Of a DNA stretch of 64,000 nucleotides, positions 1 through 59,570 are shown piece after piece. This DNA is from Patagioenas fasciata. Lineage: Eukaryota; Chordata; Aves; Columbiformes; Columbidae. Made by a program: the position numbers and the translations under genes. The DNA lies in assembly GCF_037038585.1 (NCBI RefSeq), contig NC_092521.1, positions 108,144,105 to 108,208,104 on the forward strand. Direction: 5' to 3'. The notes below the pieces were generated by a model. That model worked only from the letters and a program-made list of their open reading frames with translations, had not been told where the DNA came from and ran no database searches. Numbering within the stretch: position 1 is the stretch's first letter; each line of letters starts with the position of its first letter.

Positions 1-247
1 TAAAGTGGAACTAAATTACTGATATAAGTACTTTGTAAAGGTAGATTTTCTTTTATCATGATAGCATCAGAAGTATTTATTTTCATGGTTAGAGTACATT
101 TAGCTGGAATTTGTGTGTACATGATTAGTTTATAGAATAATCAAAAGTTACACAGTATGCAAGTAGAACATGTTCTTCCCCAACCCTGACCACAGGTGAA
201 AACACTTTACAATTTTCAGTAAAATAATTTCAATGGTTTGTGATTAG
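1..247 (+). other. EZH2: EZH2 intron, 3' part
   Basis: The window opens inside an EZH2 intron, which ends in the acceptor TGATTAG at 247. I see no other feature in it. Confidence 0.8.
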
Positions 248-13037
<12,790 letters not shown>

Positions 13038-13050
13038 CACCAGCTACCTC
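13038..13050 (+). promoter_or_regulatory. Overlapping miR-138 and let-7 seed matches
   Basis: CACCAGC (13,038-13,044) begins at the base after the stop codon and matches the miR-138 seed. CTACCTC (13,044-13,050) matches the let-7 seed and shares one base with it. Both miRNAs are reported EZH2 regulators. Sites this close to a stop codon are often weak. Confidence 0.5.
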
Positions 13051-13087
13051 TTCTCTTAAACAGCTGCCTTATCTTCAGGAATTTCTA

Positions 13088-13094
13088 GTACTGT
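13088..13094 (+). promoter_or_regulatory. miR-101 seed match 1
   Basis: GTACTGT, a 7-mer complement of the miR-101 seed. Human EZH2 has two miR-101 sites in its 3'UTR. Confidence 0.75.
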
Positions 13095-13109
13095 GGGCAA
13101 TTTTAGAAA

Positions 13110-13115
13110 AATAAA
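13110..13115 (+). terminator. EZH2: Upstream AATAAA in EZH2 3'UTR
   Basis: An AATAAA 73 nt after the stop codon. It could give a very short 3'UTR lacking the second miR-101 and miR-26 matches, but use is unproven. Confidence 0.35.
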
Positions 13116-13147
13116 AATGATGCAATTTGAAATTCTGTATTTGCAAA

Positions 13148-13155
13148 GTACTGTA
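13148..13155 (+). promoter_or_regulatory. miR-101 seed match 2 (8-mer)
   Basis: GTACTGTA, an 8-mer match 60 nt after the first. The spacing could allow two sites on one transcript to act independently. Confidence 0.75.
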
Positions 13156-13209
13156 ATAGTAATTTATAGTAACAAATTTAAAGAAAAACCCAACTTTTTA
13201 TTGCCTTCT

Positions 13210-13216
13210 CACCAGC
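13210..13216 (+). promoter_or_regulatory. Second miR-138 seed match
   Basis: CACCAGC followed by T, a second 7-mer complement to the miR-138 seed. Confidence 0.5.
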
Positions 13217-13279
13217 TGCAAAGTGTTTTATACCTATGAACTTTTGCAATAATGTGGTGTGGTACATTTTTCAACCTTG

Positions 13280-13285
13280 AATAAA
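13280..13285 (+). terminator. EZH2: EZH2 main poly(A) signal
   Basis: AATAAA within CCTTGAATAAAGGATAC, about 245 nt after the stop. The same context closes the mammalian EZH2 mRNA, as I recall it. A miR-26 seed match (TACTTGAA, 13,289-13,296) lies just beyond it, between signal and cleavage site. Confidence 0.85.
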
Positions 13286-13305
13286 GGATACTTGAACTTC
13301 TTCAT

Positions 13306-15419
13306 TTTTACTGGAACTGAGTTGGAATTTTGTGTTATCTAGGTGAGGAAGCTGATGGTGGGAACTTCAGCATAGCACCCAAGTAAAATAGTTATGGTTT
13401 TGCAGTTTTCACAAACCTTTGGCTGGAACCCCCTTCCCATTCACTAAAAGCATTGGTTGCAGTTTAGAAACCTGGTGTTGTAGCTTGTTCCTAGAGCTAA
13501 TCCCAATATCAGCTACACTCATCAGTCCTCAGTCCCAACAACCTGTCTGTCCCTCAGCAGTAAATGCATTTAATGGGAGGGGAAAAGCAACAGTAATTAC
13601 ACACATATTTCTCTTCTGCATCTGGTGTTTAATCTGTAAGCAATTACTTATTTTTCTTATTGTTACACAGTTACTGCCTCTTACTACAAATGTTTTATAT
13701 ACATATTTTAATCCAAAATTCTTTAGATAGCAGCTAATTGTATAGGGCTACCAGCTTTATTTCTGATTTGTCAGCTGAGTGTGAACACTGCAGCTTATTA
13801 CCAGATTGAACACCATGCTCCAGCCAAAACAGTGGGGTGGGGAGAGCAGGCCCAGGGACACTATTGCAAAACTGACAGCAGGAAATCTTGTCAATTAATG
13901 ACAGGGCCTGTTCTACACTGAGGGCACTCTGACTCACCCTTCCTGTTCATCAAAACACTGAAGTACAGCAGTCAGCTGCCATCTCACTGTGGTGGCCAAA
14001 GAATTAAGACTTCATACCCCTCATGAGGGGAAAAAAAAAAAACCAACAAACCACCATGCCAGACACCAAATCATGCCCAAACAACCCAAAACATCCCTGC
14101 TTGAGTAAAGCATGGCTGTGATCTGAAGCTAGAGTGACAGCAGTTGGGTTTTAAAAGTAGAGCAGTCAAGAAACAGCGTACAAAATATACAGTGATGGGT
14201 TAAAGCTGGGCTTTTGAGAGGCAACTCAGAGCAGGTTATTTCTGGCCTTCCACATGTGATAATCATTCAGCCTGCTGCTCTGTCACCATACTGCTCTTGC
14301 AACCTGGAACAAAAATCTACTAGCTCTCACAAAAACAAGCATCTTAAAAAACAAACACACACACATGACACCACAGAAAGCATTCAAGAGCTCCATTCTC
14401 CTAAATTTCAAAAAACAATTTGAAAATTGAACAGCAAGATGCTCCTATTACCCATGCTGACAGTCTTCAGTGCAATTAAAATTATTTTGGAATAGGAATA
14501 GCAACCATTCAAAATCTCAAGGGGGGGTGAGACTTTTTTCCCCCTCATTTTCCAAATATATATAATACATAAAATATCACTTTTTTCTTTTTAAAAACCC
14601 AGACATTGTGGTTGGTCAAACTCAGCTGTAGCCATTAAAAATTTGTTTCCCTCAGAGAAAAACAGTATCAACACACAGCATGGCTCTCTTTTCTTCATGC
14701 CCAACCGCTGAACATACCACAAATTCAAGGGGGAAGAAAGGGCTTGGCTTCAGAGAGGTTATTTTCACCATCAAGAATAGGAAATGTAAATTAACAAAAA
14801 TGAGACTTGTGGTGAGGACAGTAGCATTTTGCTTTGTAGCATGTGGAAAACATACACACTGCACATGTATATACCAAACACAACCTTGTGAGACAAACGG
14901 GAGTAAGCCTGGCCAATGAATAGATGTGTAATAACACTCAGAAATAGTAATTCCCATCACAGATTGCACTTCATGGGAATTAATCTTTAGGAACACACAC
15001 AATTTTCTGTTCCAGTCAAAGAAATGGGCAGCCTAAACCTTGTTTATTTAGGGTAGCATTAAGGCAAGTATGATGCATTTTATAGCATACTGAACACTAT
15101 TAAAAATAGCTCCAATTTCAAGTGGCCAAGTATTGCCACATATATTCTAAGTATTTTCTGTTCTGTATATATCTATGAAATCATCACAACTTTCTTTTCA
15201 AAACACAGACATTTCCTCTTAAAAAGGAAATAACATGCACTTTGAATGATGGTTGACAATTTCTTCAGAAAACAAAACGTGCTTTAAATCACTAGAAAAC
15301 AGGGAAAAGGAGGAAAAGCAAAACCAATTTCTATAGCTTTCATAACCATTATACCTTTTATTTACATTTAGAAAGATAAGTCATGAAACTTAAAACAATA
15401 AAACCAAATGCAACTTGTA
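13306..15419. other. EZH2-CUL1 intergenic region
   Basis: About 2.1 kb between the two converging transcript ends. It has A-rich and A/C-rich stretches (14,029-14,100) and a G7 run at 14,521. The short ORFs lack recognisable domains. I see no gene or transposon. Confidence 0.75.
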
Positions 15420-15883
15420 CAGAAATCTTTTAATTTTTTTTATTTATCACACATTAAAAAATGAAACACACTATACAAATGGTTTTTCATAGCAGATTAC
15501 ACATGGGTCCATTCAGACTTGCTCTCAAAGTGCTGCCAACATTTATAAGTGCTGCCTGTGATGGCAGCTGTTTATCATATAGCCAATGTATTGATTTAAA
15601 TGCAGTAGCATGCAACCCTTTAAGGAGAAGGGTTTGATTCCTTTCTGTTATTAAATTAGGTTAAATGGCATTGGTGTCCATATTTACATACTTGAAATGT
15701 ATCAATCCTGAGCAGTTCTGATGTAAATCTGAGACTGGCTGATGGGAGTCCTGGTCTCAGTTATTAAAAAGGGAGGTCCAAATGGCAGCAGGGTGGCTGC
15801 TATGAAGTTCTGTTGCTTTCATTCATTCCATCACATACCTATTTGCTGAGTGTCACACAGTCAAGTAATTGCTAATAAAAACG
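15420..15883 (-). other. CUL1: CUL1 3'UTR
   Basis: Sequence after the CUL1 stop on the minus strand up to the AATAAA at 15,439-15,444. The 3' end is inferred. An alternative AATAAA 80 nt further on (15,357-15,362) would lengthen it slightly. Confidence 0.65.
15439..15444 (-). terminator. CUL1: CUL1 poly(A) signal
   Basis: Plus-strand TTTATT is AATAAA on the minus strand, about 440 nt after the CUL1 stop. A second one is at 15,357-15,362. Choice between them cannot be made from sequence alone. Confidence 0.6.
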
Positions 15884-51994
<36,111 letters not shown>

Positions 51995-51999
51995 CAGAA

Positions 52000-52017
52000 T
52001 CACAAGTCAAGTAGCAT
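52000..52017 (-). promoter_or_regulatory. CUL1 uORF 2: MLLDL-stop
   Basis: A five-codon uORF (ATG to TGA) with A at -3? The context is TTTAGAATGC, so -3 is A or G-rich and could be recognised. It ends 64 nt before the main ATG. Confidence 0.6.
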
Positions 52018-52053
52018 TCTAAACTCAGCTGCAGCAACTCAGTGAGATGTTCT

Positions 52054-52059
52054 TTACAT
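52054..52059 (-). promoter_or_regulatory. CUL1 uORF 1: start-stop element
   Basis: ATG directly followed by TAA (TTTGTATGTAAAG). Start-stop uORFs can stall or drop initiating ribosomes. Function here is inferred. Confidence 0.6.
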
Positions 52060-53009
52060 ACAAAGAGTGATGCTTCCCAGGAAGATAATCTGCAAAATAA
52101 AAAGAAAATATACACATTATTAAAGTCCAAACTTATTCATACTAGAAAAAAATACAAAAGTAATTTTCATTGAAGTATTTTCATTTGCACAGATGACAAA
52201 TCCAATATGAGAACCAAATAACATAATTTTGCAATTCAGCAATCCACTACAAAATGTGACTATTAGTGCCCAGATCTGTCCAAAGCCTGTAGGTCAGTGC
52301 TGAGGACAATAAATTTTCTTATTAGCATTGATGTTTTAACAGTAGAAGTCTTTCCAAGCAGCAGACACTATCCTACTAAGAAGAGTTTCCTCCCTATCCT
52401 ACAGTAAAACTCCAGTATCACCAAAAAACTCAGGGTTCTGTAGTAACTCCTTATTTAACAAGTATCTGGATGGATATCCAAGATGAATCAGAAGATATTA
52501 AAAATAACAAATTTTATTTGGTTATCAGTAACTCTTCCAGACTTGAGAGTCTATTACAGGTAACCTGAAAGTCCAAGGTGTTTTAGGAGCTGAGAATTTT
52601 TCTACCTAAGTAAATGCATGCTTACATTAATTTCTCTGCTAATTAAATGAACACCACTTCCATCAGTGTTATCATATCAGCACGAGAATATGCACACAAT
52701 AACGGTGGGAAGAAAGAACAACTAATAGCATGCACGAAGTAAAGATTGTGTGATCATTCATCAGCCTCATGATTTGATAGAGTAGGAAAACAGTCACCTG
52801 GAAAGGACTACAGAGAATTATCAAGCAGAGAAGATACATTTTTTTACATGAGTCCCTAAAATATCTTGCAATTTTAACATGTCACATCAACTGTGGTAAC
52901 AAAACTAAGAAGGTATCAAAAAAATGACAAAGGAGGTAACATGATTTAAAAAAAAATTAACCCATAAATAATAGAGCTGTAATAAGTCAGGACCAGCTTT
53001 TATTGCAGT

Positions 53010-53326
53010 TGTTCAATATATAAAGAGGGCTTATAAGAAAGATGGAGAAAGGGACTGTAGTGACAGGACATGGGTCAATGGTTTTAAATTGGAAGAGGGT
53101 AGATTTAGACTAAATATAATATTTTTTAACTTTTTTTTTTTTTTTTCACAATGAGCATGATAAGACACTGAAACAGGCTGCCCAGAGAACTTGTTGATGC
53201 CCCATCATTGCAAGTGTTCAAGGCCAGGTTGGATGAGGCTTTGACCAACCCAATCTAGTGAAAGATGTTGCCGCCCATGGACTACACGATCTTTAAAGGT
53301 CCCTTCCAGCCTAAACCATTCTGTGC
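53010..53326 (+). mobile_element. CR1 LINE 3' fragment with internal poly(T), antisense to CUL1
   Basis: CTTATAAGAAAGATGGAG, GTAGTGACAGGACATGG, CTGAAACAGGCTGCCCAGAG and TCCCTTCCAGCCTAAACC mark a CR1 3' region. A T-run near 53,131-53,146 replaces the usual AAGGAAGAAATT segment. The tail is cut short after CCATTCTGTG. Confidence 0.88.
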
Positions 53327-56300
53327 CCTAGAGCCCATTCACTGAAATACTCAAAACACAATGAAACACATAATGACTTTTTGACATGCTTCTATAGGTA
53401 AGAAGAATACAGCTTTGAGATAAACCTGTCACGTAATGGAGACTGTTGGCCAAGGATTATATAAACCCTTCCATAATTTCAAGGATAGTATACGCTAACA
53501 CCTGAAAAATCCTAATTTTTTTTGTTTTGGCCTTTGAGTAGCAGAAAATAAAGCTATTCCTTCAGGATCTACAGTATGTCATAGGTTCTTTGTCACAGCT
53601 ACTTCCAGGTTGCTAGATATTCCCCTCCAGATCTCACCCTGTTTTAAAAGATTAAGTATTTTGTTATACCCTTCCTGACCCTCCCCTGCCCAAGTTATTT
53701 GTAGGACTTCTCTCCTGCCTGATTTCCTTGACCCTAAAAGAACTAAGATCGAGACACTTCTTCAGTTTCAGTTAGTGAACCTGTCCTACCACAGTAACAG
53801 AGAAGCTACCACTCCTCATAGCCCTTTACTATCCATCACCGGTAAGCGTTTAAATCTCAAGCTCTAAGTAGAAAACATTATGTCAGTCTAAGCAACAAGT
53901 ACTGTCTCATTTCAATCAGACAAACTGCTTCTCTAGTTAATTTTTCTGTTTACATGAGCAACAATTATTTTGAAGATTAGGTGGAAAAACAAGAACTAAA
54001 TCAATATGTGTCTTACAAAACATGCACTTAAAATTTATCCTTGCCATTCTGTTTCTGTATTTACAGCAAACTGGTTATTAAAGACACATGGTAACAACGC
54101 ATCATCATGCTGAAGTCTAATACAGACTATACCTTGTTTTTATTTAACCTCTTTAATTTCTGGAAATTGAACCTCCTGTAGTACTAACAATAATGGACTT
54201 CCACAACTGAGCAATGAAAGCCCAAAAGAACTAAAGTTCACATGCAGTCAATTGCCTCTACAGAAGGAAACACTGTGCATGTTACACACCCACAATCTTG
54301 GACTATGATCTTAAGTTGGAATTGCAATACAAAGCAAGAAAATAAACTTGATGTCTACAATCCAGGAAAGAAGAAACTTTCTGGTTCCTTAAATTGGATA
54401 CTATTTGAACTTTCCACATAAGCAAGAGAAGACACGGTTGGGAACTTACAACTCTACTACAACTGCAGTATCTGTAAGAAGTAACTGACCATTACTCTTA
54501 CTAATCTGCAAAAAGCAAGCAGCCTAGAATTAGAGCACATTCTAGTAAAAATATTTCAGTCTAACTAATACAAAATACTGCAGTGCTGCATAACAAAAGG
54601 CCAACCCCCCCAGCTAGCTAGCAGAAAACATAATAAACTTTACAATAATTCACAACAGGGAACCAAGGTCCCTTCCCAGGCAGCCCACAGAGAGGGGTGA
54701 CAGCCAGGGCTCTTACTCAGACATCTCTCCAGGTGCCAGTAAGATGTAGCCACCCTTCCATTGCAAGCTTGAGGTCACCAGCTACCCAGTGGATATGGAA
54801 CTTATCCCTCTATGAAAATGAAAATGTTTAACTTATTTCTCCAGTTAAGCATCTCCTAGCTTTTATGTACCTTGGTGCATCTACAAATATTACCTTTACC
54901 CAGAATCTTTTAAACTCAAGCTCTTCCTTCTTCACATTGCACTAATTTTGCCACCCTTCCCCCCAATAAAAACAATGCAATGAGAAAGAACTTAAATTTG
55001 ATTTTTATTTTCTCATGAAATCCACTACATAGAAATAACTTTGCTTTATAAGTAATAAATTCCACTGTGTTTGACAACACTACCTCACTATCCCTGGACT
55101 GGTTTCCAATTTGAATTTTGCAATTAAAGACGTGAATACAGAATTATAGCATGCCGTTACTAACACCATAGACTCAAATAATTTCCTTTGCCCAGATAGT
55201 TATTAGTTAACATAGTTGGGAAATAAAACAATAGATGAATAATGCTATAAACTACTATTTTTTTTTCAGATGTATGTGCAGAAGAACAGAAATGCAATTA
55301 TTAACATATTACCTCAACAGGAGTAAAGTTTCACTACATAAGAATACTTTAACTACAAAAGCATATTTATGAAAGCAATCATTTTTACTCGGTGGTTAAA
55401 CTAAGCTATGTTGTTACATGTACAGAGAGAGAAGGGGTAAAACAAGGTTTTGCTACTCAGCACAGTTGGTATTATACACAAACATCCAGTGAAAATATTA
55501 AATATTATTTCATGTGAAAAGTGCAATTTTCAACTCTACTTTTGTCATTCATGCATAGAAAAGCTCTTCTGGGCAAACAATTCTGGAAGGTCAAATCCAG
55601 TCCACAGTAGTTACACTGCATCTCTCTACCCAGGGTCACACTTGCTAAACTTATACAGAGGGAGAAAAGCGAGTTTAGAAGTTTACTGTCTCTCAGTGCT
55701 GGGGCTTGCCAAGAGCAAGGTGGCTTCCCATGAACTGTGAATTGCTACAGGTGAATTAAAACCTCAGCATCAAGTGATAACCTTCACATCAGTTAAATCT
55801 CTCACCTTCCCAAGTGCTGTCAGCAGGACTATCCACAAGTCAGCTTCAAACTGACCATCACTGTGGTTTCTTGGCCAAACAGATCAAACTTACTGGTGAC
55901 CTGCTTCACAGACAGGACCACCTGCCCCAGTTGCAACACCTGCTCTGTAGCTGTGGACCAGAGAACCCAGATTTCATTATATCTTCAGAACTAGGTATAT
56001 TAACAAGAAAAAAGTTACCCCTGCAGTTTCCAGCTGATAGATACACAATTTGATGCAACAGCATGCCAATGTTCAATGTCATTTTGTCTTTCAACCCTGC
56101 ATTCAAGTACTGAAATTAAAAAAGCCTGTCAAGCAAAATTGTCGTTTCTGCCCATGCCAATTGTCAAAAGGAGGTTTCTGCCAAAACTTTAGAACAACAT
56201 CCTTGAAGGACAGAGGGAAATGCTAGTTCCCCCCCCTTTTCTTCACTGGGGAAGACAGAACAAGACATGCCTCATATGCAAGGAAACATATCACATTGAA

Positions 56301-57892
56301 AAACACTGGATTTGTTTTTACTTATCATCTAATAATCAATAGTATTTCTTTTACATATCCCCTTTGAGGAAAACGATGTGTATGCTGAATGATGCCTACA
56401 AGAAAATCTTAAAGTTAACCCCACTTTTATCTAAAAACATCAGAAAGCCCACCAGATTTGCAGCATCTCAAGCCATCCGCTGGAAAGACTACCTCATTCT
56501 TATGTTCTAATACAACATAACTTTCATCCTTACAGCTCAAGGCCTTGGAATCACCTGTATTTCTTCCACAACCACTTATTTCTGAACCACAGATTTCAAG
56601 ATAGCTTAGAATTCGAAGCTGTCAGCTTCTTGGCCCAGTAAGAACTTATAGCTCCAGAGCCAGGTTTTCCAGCTGACTCAAGAGCCCAGATAGCATGTTT
56701 TTTTTTTAAAGACAGAGTAGGGAGGCACAGGACCTAGACTGAGTCATCTCCAAGTATTTTACCCCTTGTCTAGTTTAAAACATAAGGAGAACATTCTTGT
56801 CACACCTAATAGCATAAGCCAAGACGACCACATTTAATCATACTGAAACCAAATACATTTTACTAATAAGCTATGGTGGAATTAATGCCATTAAAAGTAA
56901 GTTCAAAGACCTTTGGTGTTACAAGGTTTCCAAGGTCTACAAGTCAGAATTTCACTTCTGTACACCGCCTCAAAACCCTTTTCTAAAACTGAATGCAAGT
57001 TTCCTAGTAACAAAAAACACAGTACAAGTTCATTTGGACGCTGCTGCAGTTTGACATCTTTGTGTAAAAACTGGTGCAGTGACCATTTTCAGTTATATGG
57101 TCACTAAAAGCAAATTATCAGCCCTCTGTGCTAAAAGGATAAAACATAAACATTCAGTTTTTGGCTTCAAAAGATAACAAAAAGGAATAAGTCTAATACA
57201 GCCACACACTTAAAAATTCCTCTTGCCCAACTCTTTCTTCCTTCTTGATTGCTCTAACTTACTTTATTTTGCTCTCCTGTTGCTGTATTTCAGCAAGCCT
57301 GATCCAGAAATTCAACAGATGCTCTTGTATTCAAAGAACAACACTCAAAGGTTCCCAGTCAGATTTACTTCCTCAAAGTCTCTGCTGCCTCCACACCAAG
57401 ACAAAGCAACTATTAAGGTTATTTACCCAAGATATTCAATAATTATTGAACCAATGCCCTACAACACAAGCACGCAAGAAGTATTTTCAGAAATTCAAAC
57501 AGAAGCACATGAAACACTACCTCTCTTCTAACACAAGCTGTTTGCTTGTTCTTATACTACTTTAAAAACAATTTAAGGTATTGGATGCTGGTTTATACTC
57601 TAGATCACATAAATTTCAAGATTGCTATAGTTGAAGTGATCCTAAAGTATCGCCATATCAAAGTATTTGGCAAGTTTCTGCCTTACAATAAGCCTTGAAA
57701 GGCACATCTATTGATTTCAGTGCTAGGTTTGATACAAAACACACCAAAAAAATAACCAAACCCCTCTCATAACCAGAGGGGTCAATTTATAACTCACATA
57801 TCCTCTCTTACCAAACATGGACAGTTTCACAGCCAGGACACTGCAAACAATCCATTCTACAAATCAGGTTTAAGATTTCTCTTGAAGTCACG

Positions 57893-57908
57893 CGCACACA
57901 CACACACC
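57893..57908 (+). repeat. (CA)n microsatellite
   Basis: CGCACACACACACACC, a short dinucleotide array with a CG start. Confidence 0.8.
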
Positions 57909-59547
57909 TTTTGAAAAGGCATGTAAATGAAAAGTACAGAGCTGAGAACAATATACCTGCCTCCTCTGCTAGTTAGCCTGTGAAACATAACCTACAGAAC
58001 TAACCCAATAAAAACACTGGGCCAGGGTGGGGAGACAATTATCTTGGTTTTTGCCTTTTACCTCTTTGCCCTTACAATTTACAAGCTATTTCTTGGAAAG
58101 TTTTTTCCATGTTAAAAAACATCTCTTGAATCCTGAAGGACACAGCCTCCACTCCAGCACACAAATATTTGATGGAGCAGAAGGAAACAAGAGAAGTAAT
58201 TCTATTTTGTCTCTATGATCACATGCACTCACAAATTATGATTTCAAAGACCCTTTTTAATATCCATGTACGTAGAAATTCATAATATTGTGTTTGACTA
58301 CAGCTGTGGCTACCATTATGAGCTCGAAACTATAACTGTTACATAGCTTAGTTGAGCCATGGTCCTGTATGCAACATTTTGTAGCACTGACATTTCTGTC
58401 CAGAAGTATTTTAGGTCACTAAATATACAGACTATAAACTAGGCAGACAGTTTATGCATATAAAGGGACCCAATCCTTAAAGCAAGACTAGGAGAACGCA
58501 TAATGTCCTTAGCACTTTACACGCTAAAAATGTATAACTAATGAAAAATCTGAAGAATCCGTCTACAGCAGAGATTTCCACTGTGCCCCAGAAAAATCAA
58601 ACCACAACTACTATAAGAAATGGTTATTCCAGAAATCATATCAGTACGAGAAAAGAAATATTAGAATATTATCTCCCTTTTCAATATCGAAGATATCTAA
58701 GAAACAAATCATGCAAATTACAATGTTCAGTTCCTCTGCATTACTACAAAATACTGAGTTACATGTAGTGTACAAAGCTTTAGTTCATCTTATTTTCAAG
58801 AGAGTTAGATCTTGTTTGTCTCATGAGAAAAAGGCAGATGCATATATGCATACACTCCTCCCTCTCAAAAGTGGTCTTTGGGTGATAAAAGTATTCAGTG
58901 CAGCATTTTTTAAAGTAGTTTAGAGTAGAAGCAAGCAGGCTCAATTTGCCAGTGGTTTAATAACAAGCTGTGGGATTTTGGTGTTTTGAGCAGTTGCTAT
59001 TTTACCTCCCTGACAATGTCTTCATTCAGGGCTTCACTTTTCTTCCCACATCCCCTCCTCCATGTTTTACAGCTCTGATCAATGATATCTGAAGTGCTAT
59101 AGGGAATACATCCCTATGTTACTTCATGTGCAAGTGACACAGTTGCCCACTAAAAAAAATAAAAGCCTGGATGCATTCTTCAGAGCTAAAAGACACATTT
59201 ACCTTTATTTTCAAATTTAAACAATATATGGAAGTAACTTGGAATTATACCTTTCTCATTTACTTAAATTATGCATTAACATGTTTACTAAAAGCCTTTT
59301 TAAGTGACATGGTTTCAATTTGGATGTGCCATTACAAGAATTTTTCCAAAACATCAGTGACTATCCCTCAGAAAAACACCGAGCCAGTTTGAGTGTGCCA
59401 CTTTTTCACTTCCCTTTGCTTATACTTTTTAGTTCTTTCGCATTTTTCATTTACTTCTTGATTTCACACGTACCTTTGTCATTCCTGAGCAAACAGTTTC
59501 TGCAACTTCTGACCAAGATCTCACTACAGGAATGCAATAGCTAATAT

Positions 59548-59570
59548 AAAACAAACAAACAAACAAAAAA
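59548..59570 (+). repeat. (AAAC)n microsatellite
   Basis: AAAACAAACAAACAAACAAA, a short tetranucleotide array. Confidence 0.85.

Larger units (their letters stand above)
13038..13305 (+). other. EZH2: EZH2 3'UTR
   Basis: A short 3'UTR of about 265 nt between the TGA and the AATAAA-directed end, the same size as I recall for mammals. It is dense in miRNA seed matches (miR-138, let-7, miR-101 twice, miR-26). The exact cleavage site (about 13,300-13,310) is inferred. Confidence 0.8.

Noticed and set aside
1-247. Y RNA genes, which lie near EZH2 in mammals
   Set aside because: In mammals they are upstream of the EZH2 promoter; this window holds only the 3' half of the gene and no Y RNA-like sequence was seen.
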